DNA of 17,948 bases from an uncultured Opitutia bacterium (GCA_903829855.1 CAIKRN010000197.1:1-17948); one strand, 5' to 3'; counted from the first letter of the stretch, positions 1 through 7,360 are shown. The notes: generated by a model from the letters alone, not told the origin. Numbers and translations are program-made.

Positions 1-474
1 GTGCAGGCGGCCCCCAGGCAGGTCCGCCAGCAAGGACTGGAAAGCCCCGAATGCCCGGGCCGCTTGAAATGCCTGATTGGCATTTCGAACGACATCATAG
101 CCCGTGGCTTTTTCGACAAAATCATAACAGCGCCAGCGATTCCCAGCGGCATCAATAAACCAAGACTTGCCGTCGGTCGTCGGAATCAAACGGAGCGCTC
201 GGCGATGGGCATCAAGCACTCCACTGATGGCTAATTTAGCCCGCGCATGGGCACAAACCCGCTCCACATTTTCCATCAGTTCGTCGGGTCGCTTGAAGAC
301 CTGATGATTGATTCGCTGCAAGACATACCGAGTCTCACCCGCCGGAAGGCGCATCGTCACCGCAAAGGTATCGTTAATATGACCGCTGCCATAAGGCGAA
401 GCGGCGACAAATTCACCGCCCAATTGAAAGCGTTCAACGATGCTCACCAGATCGAATTGGGCGGACGGAAGCAT
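1..474 (-). CDS. NahK/AmgK-like anomeric amino-sugar kinase, N-terminal part (cut by window edge)
   Basis: The minus strand is open from an ATG at 474 to the left edge, giving the first 158 residues of a protein whose family is usually about 350-370 residues. It resembles the aminoglycoside-phosphotransferase-fold family of N-acetylhexosamine 1-kinase (NahK), often mislabelled 'mucin desulfatase'. Visible landmarks are a glycine-rich nucleotide loop with GSGHINDTF (residues 29-37), YVLQRIN (50-56) followed by VFKRPDELMENV, then DGKSWFIDAAGNRWRCYDFVE and the helix AFQAARAFGAFQSLLADLP. Family members phosphorylate GlcNAc, GalNAc or MurNAc at C1. The catalytic Asp region lies outside the window and cannot be checked. 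The start is 3 bases after the stop of the nucleotidyltransferase gene, suggesting co-translation and a kinase-then-uridylyltransferase pair like AmgK-MurU. The sugar substrate is inferred. No Shine-Dalgarno site is visible. Confidence 0.85.
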   Translation of the reverse strand, partial: MLPSAQFDLVSIVERFQLGGEFVAASPYGSGHINDTFAVTMRLPAGETRYVLQRINHQVFKRPDELMENVERVCAHARAKLAISGVLDAHRRALRLIPTTDGKSWFIDAAGNRWRCYDFVEKATGYDVVRNANQAFQAARAFGAFQSLLADLPGGRLH

Positions 475-477
475 GAA

Positions 478-1383
478 TTATGACCAGAGATTGGCGGGGT
501 AGTCTCCCGCGGCGACTTGTTCGAGGATACTGGACTGTACGATGGGCTTATCTTCCCGATAGGTGACCCCGAACCACGCCGAATCCGTCCGCAAGACCCG
601 ACAAGTGGCTACCCCGGTACGAATCAGATTACCCACGGACATCGGAATGTACGCCTCGCTCTTCATTTCACGCCCCTTGCTGGCCAAGAAGTTCTGAAAA
701 TCCTCCGCCAACTGGGGAAAGATTGCGGGAGTAAACCCCCACATGTTCATGGAAACAGGCTCGCTGCCGTTTAAGCGGGTGACCACCCCGTCCTCAGATC
801 TATTTTCGGCGCCGTGCCCTATTTTTGATATTTTGGTCAGCTCCTGAATATCAGTCAGCATACCAGTGGCGTCCGTCTTGCACACCCCGCGGGCCACGGT
901 GCCGTGGGCTGACAGGGTATTACGAAGGGTAAAGCCAACCATCGAATAATCCGTTGCGTCGTTGCGTGTTAGGCTGAGGAAGCGGCCAAGGTTGGTGTAG
1001 GAATCCCGTCCGTAGAAATCATCGGCATTAATGACGGCGAAGGGCGTATCCACCGCGGACCGAGCGCAGAGAATCGCATGCGTCGTGCCCCAAGGCTTTT
1101 CCCGACCAGCGGGAACCGAAAAGCCAGCGGGTAATTGGTCGATGGTCTGAAAGGCGAAACCTACTTCAATTCGCCCTTGGAATTTCGCGGCAATACGCTC
1201 ACGGAAATCGACCTCGAAATCAGGTCGAATGATGAAGACGACTTTACCGAAACCAGCCCGAATCGCATCATAGACAGAATAATCGAGAATCGTCTCACCA
1301 GACGGCCCCATGGGGTCGATTTGTTTTAGGCCGCCATAGCGACTGCCCATACCAGCGGCGAGAACGAGGAGGGTCGGCTTCAT
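478..1383 (-). CDS. Sugar-1-phosphate nucleotidyltransferase
   Basis: A 301-residue cytoplasmic enzyme of the NTP-transferase superfamily, which makes NDP-sugar and pyrophosphate from a sugar-1-phosphate and an NTP. The signature LAAGMGSRYGGLKQ lies at residues 8-21, the substrate-shaping KPWGTTHAI at 96-104, and the metal-binding NADDFYG at 119-125. Length and layout fit a single-domain nucleotidyltransferase without the left-handed beta-helix acetyltransferase domain of GlmU. I chose the ATG at 1383, two bases after the PIG-L stop; an in-frame TTG at 1389 would add two residues and overlap that stop by four bases. The gene sits directly before the anomeric kinase, so it probably uses that enzyme's sugar-1-phosphate, by analogy with MurU after AmgK. 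UTP and an amino sugar are my inference; glucose-1-phosphate or another NTP is possible. Confidence 0.88.
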   Translation of the reverse strand: MKPTLLVLAAGMGSRYGGLKQIDPMGPSGETILDYSVYDAIRAGFGKVVFIIRPDFEVDFRERIAAKFQGRIEVGFAFQTIDQLPAGFSVPAGREKPWGTTHAILCARSAVDTPFAVINADDFYGRDSYTNLGRFLSLTRNDATDYSMVGFTLRNTLSAHGTVARGVCKTDATGMLTDIQELTKISKIGHGAENRSEDGVVTRLNGSEPVSMNMWGFTPAIFPQLAEDFQNFLASKGREMKSEAYIPMSVGNLIRTGVATCRVLRTDSAWFGVTYREDKPIVQSSILEQVAAGDYPANLWS

Positions 1384-1385
1384 GT

Positions 1386-2237
1386 TCAAAGGGATTGATG
1401 CATACGGTGAATAATATCCAGCTTCAGCCGGTCGATGAAGCCGACCGTGTATTCGATTGGATTCAGATTATCATCTTGGATCAAAGGCGTAAGGTCCATT
1501 GCCCACTGCATCGCGGTCTCCTGGTCGGTGGCGTGGGCGTTACCAAATGTCGCGTTGGCCGCCCGACGTCCAAGCACAGCAAGGTCATAGCGCTTGCCGC
1601 CAGCAATCTGGGTCGCAAAGACAGCGTTAATCGTGCGGGCGAGTTCAGGATGACGCGATACCGGCATCGGGGTTTTCTCAACATCGACGAGCCAATCTAA
1701 ATCGCGCCACACTTCACATCCATAGACCATTTTGGGGCGTTCGGACTTCGGCATCAAACGAATCGCCTCAAGCGCCCGCAACGCACACCCAACATGGGTG
1801 TCATGCTTGTCGGCTAGATTGTGAAGATAAACCACCTCCGGTCGACTCACGTCGAGAATTTGGTGTAAATCATTGCGGACGGCTTTCTGAGAGGCATCAC
1901 GAACAGCCGCACTCGGGAAGCCCAATTGAGTGATGAAGGAATATTGACCGATGGTCGCCGCGGATTCTTGTTCGCGCACGCGTTCGGCAGCGATTTGATC
2001 ATCCGACCATTCAGCGAAGGGGCCTGCCCGAGAACTACCCCGGCCATCCGTGACAGTAACACCGCCAAACCAACGGTCAGGACGATCATAACATTCAAGG
2101 ATACCGTGGAAAGCCATGAACTCCAAATCGTCTTGGTGGGCGCCGATTCCCAAGTGAGTCGTCCGACGGATAACTTCGGGACCATCCAGTCGATCTGGAA
2201 TCATCGTACGAGCCGCGGGATTCAATTTAAGCATCAT
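1386..2237 (-). CDS. PIG-L (LmbE-like) family N-deacetylase
   Basis: A 283-residue protein with the metal-site motifs of the PIG-L/LmbE family, zinc enzymes that remove acetyl groups from GlcNAc-containing molecules. The first motif is AHQDDLE (H34, D36, D37), where most members have AHPDD; the second is HNLADKHDTH (H139, H145, H148), supplying the remaining ligand histidine. There is no signal peptide, so it should act in the cytoplasm. ATG at 2237 overlaps the upstream kinase stop in an ATGA arrangement, with a second ATG right after it, so translational coupling is likely. Beside NagB and a sugar kinase it is plausibly a GlcNAc or GlcNAc-phosphate deacetylase standing in for NagA, which is not seen here. 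Family assignment is firm; substrate is inference. Other family members act on mycothiol or bacillithiol precursors or on antibiotics. Confidence 0.87.
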   Translation of the reverse strand: MMLKLNPAARTMIPDRLDGPEVIRRTTHLGIGAHQDDLEFMAFHGILECYDRPDRWFGGVTVTDGRGSSRAGPFAEWSDDQIAAERVREQESAATIGQYSFITQLGFPSAAVRDASQKAVRNDLHQILDVSRPEVVYLHNLADKHDTHVGCALRALEAIRLMPKSERPKMVYGCEVWRDLDWLVDVEKTPMPVSRHPELARTINAVFATQIAGGKRYDLAVLGRRAANATFGNAHATDQETAMQWAMDLTPLIQDDNLNPIEYTVGFIDRLKLDIIHRMHQSL

Positions 2238-3616
2238 CGGAGGGAGGGCAGGGAGGCGGCCGCAATCGCTTGGCCATGTCGCTTATCTTTCTCATCTGGC
2301 ACGACGAGGTCGATGTGAAGTTCTGGGAATTCATCCACAAGTACCTTCTGGGCAGATTCGATGATCACGGCACCGCCTGTTCCAGTGGTCACCCGACCCA
2401 TGATGAGCAGACAGCTGAAAGTGTAGAATTGGGCAAAATGGGCGATGGCGTACCCGAAGGCGATACCGACGGCCTCATAGACCTTCCAAGCTCGAGGGTC
2501 GCCGCTGATCATGAGTTGTTGCAGCAATTCCAAGCGCTCAGGGAGACGCATCTCCGATGGGGAAATAATACCAGCCAGGGGCATCAAGCGACCGATGCTT
2601 TGTTGGCTAAAATACTGTACCGCGCAGCCGCAATCACCGGACCATTCATCGGTCGGGGCGGCGGGACGATAGTCCACCGGCACGAAAGCAAGTTCGGAAA
2701 GCCAGTTGGTGAGATTACCCGCCGTGTCGACATAACCAGCCGCAACACTCGTGCCCATCGCAACGCCGAGCACCGCATTGCGTCGCAGCGACATCGAGGC
2801 TGCCAAGGCGGTGACATCGCCGTCATTGAGAACTTCGAACGGCACCTTATATTCTGCGGCCACTTCCAAGAACATGCCGCGCACCTGGTGTTCAAAAACC
2901 TCCCGGTCGGTGATTCCGCGGAAGAGTGACCCGATGCGGACTTTGTTATTAATATAAACGCCCGCCGCTGATCCGCCGATAGCGTCGATGCGCGGCAGGT
3001 GCTTCGCGGCCAAAGATAAGGAATGACGGATGCCGGCTAAATGATACCCGGGGTCGGCTTGGAAATAAGGATCCCATTTAACTTCGTCGCTGAAAACGAC
3101 GCGTCCGTCGATGACCGCCGCACACTTACGGTCGGACCCGCCCAAGTCGAAACCGATCCTACAGCCGTCGAGATGGCGGCCCAGCGGGAGCGTCGAAGCG
3201 GAGGCCAGGGGAATCTCCGAAGCGGGGATGGCGCGGAAGCAAAGCGGCACCTCGAAAATGCGCTGAAAGAAGTCCGCATCAAATGCCCGTTCACCACCGG
3301 GAGCATACGAAATACCTAATTTCGCCGACATTACGGTGGCAAGCGCACCACTGAGCAAAATAACTGAGCCACCGCGGGCCCAAAGAAGAAACTTAACGGT
3401 GCGTTCCAAGTGTTGATAATTGGCTGCATCATCTAGGCCAGCGCGTAACAGATGGGTACGATGGACCGAGGCGGTGCCATCCGGCCGGGTCAAAGCGATG
3501 ATCATTTCGGAAGAACCTGCCTCCTGACTGCAACGAGCGAGGAACGCACGGGTCCAGAGCGCGGCCGGGACGAAATCCGGATCAATGGATGAATGGTGTC
3601 GGACGACGATTTGCAC
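2234..3616 (-). CDS. Long-form ROK-family sugar kinase
   Basis: The C-terminal two thirds are a ROK-family (actin/hexokinase-fold) kinase. The ATP phosphate-1 loop is IGFDLGGSDRK (154-164), the catalytic site is VLNDGDVTALA (262-272, D265 the likely base), and the phosphate-2 loop is GVAMGTSVAAGYV (284-296). The usual His of the E-x-G-H motif is missing (ELAF at 308-311), and the cysteine-rich zinc motif is reduced to DCGC (328-331). About 150 residues precede the ROK core and match no domain I know. The open frame extends upstream inside nagB, but I chose the GTG at 3616, two bases after the nagB stop, giving 460 residues and the same spacing as its neighbours. Likely a GlcNAc or related hexose 6-kinase feeding the deacetylase and NagB; this is inferred from context. 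A regulator or anhydro-sugar kinase role is possible. Confidence 0.82.
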   Translation of the reverse strand: MQIVVRHHSSIDPDFVPAALWTRAFLARCSQEAGSSEMIIALTRPDGTASVHRTHLLRAGLDDAANYQHLERTVKFLLWARGGSVILLSGALATVMSAKLGISYAPGGERAFDADFFQRIFEVPLCFRAIPASEIPLASASTLPLGRHLDGCRIGFDLGGSDRKCAAVIDGRVVFSDEVKWDPYFQADPGYHLAGIRHSLSLAAKHLPRIDAIGGSAAGVYINNKVRIGSLFRGITDREVFEHQVRGMFLEVAAEYKVPFEVLNDGDVTALAASMSLRRNAVLGVAMGTSVAAGYVDTAGNLTNWLSELAFVPVDYRPAAPTDEWSGDCGCAVQYFSQQSIGRLMPLAGIISPSEMRLPERLELLQQLMISGDPRAWKVYEAVGIAFGYAIAHFAQFYTFSCLLIMGRVTTGTGGAVIIESAQKVLVDEFPELHIDLVVPDEKDKRHGQAIAAASLPSLR

Positions 3617-3618
3617 GG

Positions 3619-4365
3619 TTAGTCGCGCAACATGGCGGCAGCCTCCGGATCGAGATGGAAAGTACAGGCCGCATGTCGCTGGAGCCAAGTGGCCGGGCAA
3701 TCCACACTCGGTTGCTCGCGCATTGCCCGGCGGACGATAGCGGCCTTACCTGACCCAAAAGCGAGAAGCTCGACCCGACGGGCCGCCAGAATGGTCGCCA
3801 CGCCCATCGTGAGTGCGGAGGTGGGCACCTCGTCCAAGTTTTCGAAGAAAACGGAGTTATCCCGACGAGTAACATCGTTCAGATGGACCTGACGGGTACG
3901 TGAATCAGCAGAAGAAGGCGGCTCATTGAAACCAATATGACCCGTGCGACCAATGCCCAGAATCTGCAGATCAATGCCGCCGGCCGCGGTAATCTCGGCT
4001 TCGAAATCAGCGCAGGTCTGCGTCGTGTCCGTCGAGAGACCATCCGGAATATGAATATTTCCGGGGGCGATGTCGATATGCCGGAAGAAATGCTCCGCCA
4101 TAAAATAGCGGTAAGATTGAGGGTGCGCTGGGCCCAGGCCGGCATACTCATCGAGATTAAAGCTGATGACTGATTGAAAACTCAGGCCAGCTTCCCGGTG
4201 GAGCCTAATTAATTCAGCATATAAGGGCAGAGGGGTCGCCCCCGTGGCGAGTCCGAGTACCGTGTACTTGCCCGATTTCGAGCGTATCTCGATGAGGTCG
4301 GCTATCTCCCGGGCAACCACCTGAGCGGCGATGTGTTTATCGGGGTGCAGCCGGGGGGCGATCAT
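3619..4365 (-). CDS. nagB: Glucosamine-6-phosphate deaminase
   Basis: Converts glucosamine-6-phosphate to fructose-6-phosphate and ammonia in the cytoplasm. Its numbering runs parallel to E. coli NagB: FNLDEY places the catalytic base at D72, GRTGHIGFNEP gives H143 and E148, and SALTMGVATIL follows. The position of E. coli D141 is T141 here, a variation I recall from Bacteroidetes homologues, while Bacillus has Asn. Phosphate-binding LATGATPLPLY lies at 39-49. At 248 residues it is slightly shorter than the usual 260-270 and lacks the C-terminal tail that in E. coli helps form the allosteric GlcNAc6P site, so it may not be allosterically controlled. It starts 4 bases after valS and ends 2 bases before the ROK kinase. 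6-Phosphogluconolactonase is a related family but lacks this motif set. Confidence 0.93.
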   Translation of the reverse strand: MIAPRLHPDKHIAAQVVAREIADLIEIRSKSGKYTVLGLATGATPLPLYAELIRLHREAGLSFQSVISFNLDEYAGLGPAHPQSYRYFMAEHFFRHIDIAPGNIHIPDGLSTDTTQTCADFEAEITAAGGIDLQILGIGRTGHIGFNEPPSSADSRTRQVHLNDVTRRDNSVFFENLDEVPTSALTMGVATILAARRVELLAFGSGKAAIVRRAMREQPSVDCPATWLQRHAACTFHLDPEAAAMLRD

Positions 4366-4369
4366 CGGT

Positions 4370-7093
4370 TCAGCCTAAAGTGGCAATCATGCGAGCGATC
4401 TCATCACGCTTCGCTTTGACCTCTTCGAGTTGCTTGCGAGCGCCTTCCAGAATGTTGGGGGGTGCCTTGGAGATGAAGGCCTCATTGGTGAGCTTGGCTT
4501 CGCCGGCCGATACACCCTTCTCTAGCTTTTCGAGTTCCTTCGTGAGTCGTAGCTTCTCGGCGGCTAGATCAATATTGCCGGAAAGCTCGAGCATCACCGT
4601 ACCCATGGGGGTAACTGAACCCGTGCGACCTCCAGCGTCGGCGGCGAAGTTGATCTCCGCCAAGCCTGCCATGCGGTTAAGTTTATCGCGGTTATTTTCG
4701 ATCAGCAATTTAGCGACGGAATCCTTAACGACAATGGTCACCACGGAATCCCGGCGGGTAGCCTGATTCGCCTGTGACTTGAGACCGCGAATGGAAGCCA
4801 CCAGTTCACGAAGAAGGGCAACATCAGCGACCTTGGCGGAGCTAAGCTTAATACCATTATCCCGTAACACGCGGAGCAAATCGCCGCCTGAACCCGTGTG
4901 GTGATTCTGAATAAAGTCTGCATCCGGACCATAACCGAGGAGATGCCAGAGCTCTTCAGAGATAAACGGTGCTACCGGGTGGAGCATCAAAAGAAACTGG
5001 CGCAAGACCAGGTCTTGCACGGCGAGACAAGTGTCGCGCAAGGCAGCATCGGAAAGTCGGGCCTTCGAGGCCTCGACATACCAATCACAGAAATCACCCC
5101 AGAAGAAGGTGTAGAGGCCTTGGGCGTAGGCGGTGAATTCGTGTTCTTCGAGGTTCTTCGTGGTGCTGTCGGTCAGTTCAGCCAACCCTTGGAGAATCGA
5201 GAAGTCATCATCATCGAGCTGGGAGGCCTTGATGCGGCTGACCACTGAAGCCAACGTCGTGTTATCCGACATCGGGCCCGACATCTGCCGGAAACGCGCC
5301 GCGTTCCAAAGTTTATTACAGAAGTTACGCCCTTGAGAGACGCGGTCTTCATCGAAGAGAATATCCTGTCCCTTGGGGGCGATGGAAAGTAGGCCAAACC
5401 GGAGGCCGTCGGCGCCGAACTTAGCAATGAGATCGAGCGGCTCAGGGGAGTTACCCAACGACTTGGACATCTTACGACCTAGCTTATCGCGAATGATGCC
5501 ATTGAAATAGACCCGCTTAAACGGAACGCGTTGACGGATTTCATCATCCGTGAGGGTTTTCTTTTCGGGGCCATGTAACTCCAGCCCGGCGATAATCATC
5601 CGGGCCACCCAAAGGAAAATGATATCTGGGCCCGTCGCGAGTGCGCCGGTGGGATACCAGTGCTTCAACTCTTCGGTCGTCTCACCCGATTTACGCCATC
5701 CAATGGTGGCAAGACACCACAGCCAGGAGGAAGCCCACGTATCAAGCACGTCAGGGTCCTGCTCCCAATTCTGCGGGTCTACTGGGGCGGTCAGGGAAAC
5801 GTGGCGATTAACGGCCTCGTTACGATCCGCGCCTTTGCGATACCAGACTGGGATACGATGCCCCCACCACAACTGGCGACTGACGCACCAGTCCTGGATG
5901 TTCTCGAGCCAATGTAAGTAAGTCTTGGTCCAGCGCTCAGGATGAAATTTAATAATCCCCGAAGTGACCGCACGCTTAGCCTCGTCGATTTTCGGGTAAC
6001 GGATGAACCATTGCTCACTGAGCCGTGGCTCAATCGGCACATCCGCACGCTCCGAGTAACCAACGGTATTTTCGTAGGGCTCGGTTTTTACCAGAGCGCC
6101 CAATTCCTCAAGCAATTTCTCGGCTACCCCGCGGGCCTTAAAACGTTCCAGACCAGCGAGCGGGCCGGCATCGGCATTCATCGTGCCATCCGGATTCATC
6201 ACATCAATCACGGGAAGCTGGTGACGCTTACCAATGTCGAAATCCGTCCGGTCATGTGCAGGGGTGACCTTGAGCACACCCGTGCCAAATTCTTTTTCGA
6301 CAGCCGTATCGCCAATGATCGGAATCTGAGCACGAGGGAAGGGCCGCCAAACATGCTTACCGATGAGATGCTTGTAACGCTCATCCTCCGGGTGGACCGC
6401 AACGGCGGCATCGCCAGGAATCGTCTCAGGCCGGGTCGTGGAAATCTCCAGAAACGTACCAGGGAATTCGGCGACCTCATAGCGCATCCGATAGAGCGAT
6501 CCCTTTGAGGGCTTCATGATCACCTCCTCATCGGAGAGGCCGGTCTGCGATACTGGGCACCAATTCACCATCCGCTTACCGCGGTAGACGTAGCCGCGTT
6601 CATAAAGCGTGACGAAAGCCTGTAACACCGCCTGCGAGTAACCAGCGTCGAGCGTGTGCACCGTACGATCCCAGTCGCAGGATGCGCCGAGCTTCCGCAA
6701 CTGACCAAGAATGATGCCGCCGTGCTTATCGCGCCATTCGGAAGCGACCTCGATGAACTTCTCACGACCGAGATCATGGCGCGTCTGGCCGTGCTTCTGG
6801 CGAAGTTCTTTTTCAACCCGGGACTGGGTGGCAATGCCAGCGTGATCGGTACCCGGGAGCCAGAGGGCCGACTTACCTTCCTGGCGCGCCCGACGAATCA
6901 TGATATCCTGAAGGGTGTTATTGAGCAGGTGCCCCATGTGCAGCACTCCTGTCACGTTGGGCGGCGGAATCATCACCGCGAAAGATTCGCGGCTGGGGTC
7001 AACCTTGCCCTTGAAGCATCCCGCAGCGACCCAGCGGTCGTACCACTGTTGTTCGACCCCTTGGGGTTCATAAGATTTGGGTATTTCAGCCAT
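4370..7093 (-). CDS. valS: Valyl-tRNA synthetase
   Basis: A 907-residue class I aminoacyl-tRNA synthetase that charges tRNA-Val. The N-terminal PPPNVTGVLHMGH carries the HIGH-type motif HMGH (52-55), and GRKMSKSLGN carries KMSKS (541-545). Between them lie the CP1 editing domain, including the ISTTRPETIPGDAAVAVHP region, and DWCVSRQLWWGHRIPVWY. After the anticodon-binding domain there is a C-terminal charged coiled coil (about the last 65 residues, rich in Lys and Glu) that grips tRNA in ValRS. Length is typical and no defects are seen. The ATG at 7093 is the first start that keeps the conserved N-terminus. It is the first gene of the amino-sugar run, and the SRP RNA gene diverges from the same 60-base spacer. 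No Shine-Dalgarno site precedes it. Confidence 0.98.
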   Translation of the reverse strand: MAEIPKSYEPQGVEQQWYDRWVAAGCFKGKVDPSRESFAVMIPPPNVTGVLHMGHLLNNTLQDIMIRRARQEGKSALWLPGTDHAGIATQSRVEKELRQKHGQTRHDLGREKFIEVASEWRDKHGGIILGQLRKLGASCDWDRTVHTLDAGYSQAVLQAFVTLYERGYVYRGKRMVNWCPVSQTGLSDEEVIMKPSKGSLYRMRYEVAEFPGTFLEISTTRPETIPGDAAVAVHPEDERYKHLIGKHVWRPFPRAQIPIIGDTAVEKEFGTGVLKVTPAHDRTDFDIGKRHQLPVIDVMNPDGTMNADAGPLAGLERFKARGVAEKLLEELGALVKTEPYENTVGYSERADVPIEPRLSEQWFIRYPKIDEAKRAVTSGIIKFHPERWTKTYLHWLENIQDWCVSRQLWWGHRIPVWYRKGADRNEAVNRHVSLTAPVDPQNWEQDPDVLDTWASSWLWCLATIGWRKSGETTEELKHWYPTGALATGPDIIFLWVARMIIAGLELHGPEKKTLTDDEIRQRVPFKRVYFNGIIRDKLGRKMSKSLGNSPEPLDLIAKFGADGLRFGLLSIAPKGQDILFDEDRVSQGRNFCNKLWNAARFRQMSGPMSDNTTLASVVSRIKASQLDDDDFSILQGLAELTDSTTKNLEEHEFTAYAQGLYTFFWGDFCDWYVEASKARLSDAALRDTCLAVQDLVLRQFLLMLHPVAPFISEELWHLLGYGPDADFIQNHHTGSGGDLLRVLRDNGIKLSSAKVADVALLRELVASIRGLKSQANQATRRDSVVTIVVKDSVAKLLIENNRDKLNRMAGLAEINFAADAGGRTGSVTPMGTVMLELSGNIDLAAEKLRLTKELEKLEKGVSAGEAKLTNEAFISKAPPNILEGARKQLEEVKAKRDEIARMIATLG

Positions 7094-7101
7094 CGGGAAG
7101 G

Positions 7102-7134
7102 TGAATGATTAGGGGTTAAGTTGGGGATTGAAAA
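7102..7134 (-). promoter_or_regulatory. Candidate valS operon promoter
   Basis: Reading the minus strand, TTTTCA (7134-7129) is followed after 17 bases by TAATCAT (7111-7105), about where a -35/-10 pair would be. The -10 match is weak. If correct, transcription would begin around 7098-7100, only a few bases before the valS ATG. The segment 7102-7115 is almost the same as one upstream of sucA (12946-12959), which supports a functional element. Confidence 0.25.
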
Positions 7135-7145
7135 GAGCGTATTAG
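7116..7145 (+). promoter_or_regulatory. Candidate promoter for SRP RNA
   Basis: TTAAGT (7116-7121), an 18-base spacer and TATTAG (7140-7145) could form a sigma-70-type promoter, putting the transcript start near 7152. That is just before the first paired bases of the SRP RNA at 7155. The match to consensus is only moderate; the position is the main support. Confidence 0.3.
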
Positions 7146-7154
7146 GGAGGCATG

Positions 7155-7271
7155 AAGATAGGTAAGCCAGGCCCCATGCAATGGGTGACTGACGAACCCC
7201 GCCAGGTCCGGAAGGAAGCAACGGCAGTCAGTTCACTCGTGTGCCGTGGTAAGCCTGGCCCCTTATCTTTT
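7155..7271 (+). ncRNA. ffs: Signal recognition particle RNA, small bacterial (4.5S) type
   Basis: The nearly invariant SRP apical element is present at 7204-7220: AGGTCCGGAAGGAAGCA, with TCC-GGAA-GGA forming the GNRA-type tetraloop hairpin bound by Ffh. Flanking helices pair as expected: TGACTG with CAGTCA (7225-7230), GCCAGGC (7166-7172) with GCCTGGC (7253-7259), and AAGATA (7155-7160) with TATCTT (7264-7269), followed by a short T run that probably ends transcription. No Alu domain is present, so this is the 4.5S-like form that directs nascent membrane and secreted proteins to FtsY. The ends are estimates from pairing. It is transcribed away from valS and converges on the lpdA terminator. 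Confidence 0.95.
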
Positions 7272-7313
7272 CACGATGCCAAGCGGTCGTTTGGAGGTTC
7301 CACTTAGGCATAA

Positions 7314-7338
7314 GAAAGGGTGCTATTCGCACCCTTTC
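7314..7338 (-). terminator. Hairpin terminator after lpdA
   Basis: A perfect 10-base inverted repeat, GAAAGGGTGC with GCACCCTTTC, around a 5-base loop, starts 22 bases after the lpdA stop. On the minus strand the stem runs into TTTCTTA, a modest T-rich tail. The A/T-ended stem could also stop plus-strand transcription coming from the SRP RNA gene, so it may work in both directions. Confidence 0.75.
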
Positions 7339-7360
7339 GTTCGAAAACTAATCGGCACCC

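Noticed and set aside
2270..2929. 219-codon open frame on the plus strand
   Set aside because: Antisense shadow of the ROK kinase core; no domain or start signal.
3617..3700. Longer N-terminus for the ROK kinase, starting inside nagB
   Set aside because: It would overlap the conserved end of nagB by over 80 bases; the GTG at 3616 fits the 2-4 base spacing of the other genes.
5942..6508. 188-codon open frame on the plus strand
   Set aside because: Antisense to the valS editing-domain region, which is a complete and normal valS reading frame.
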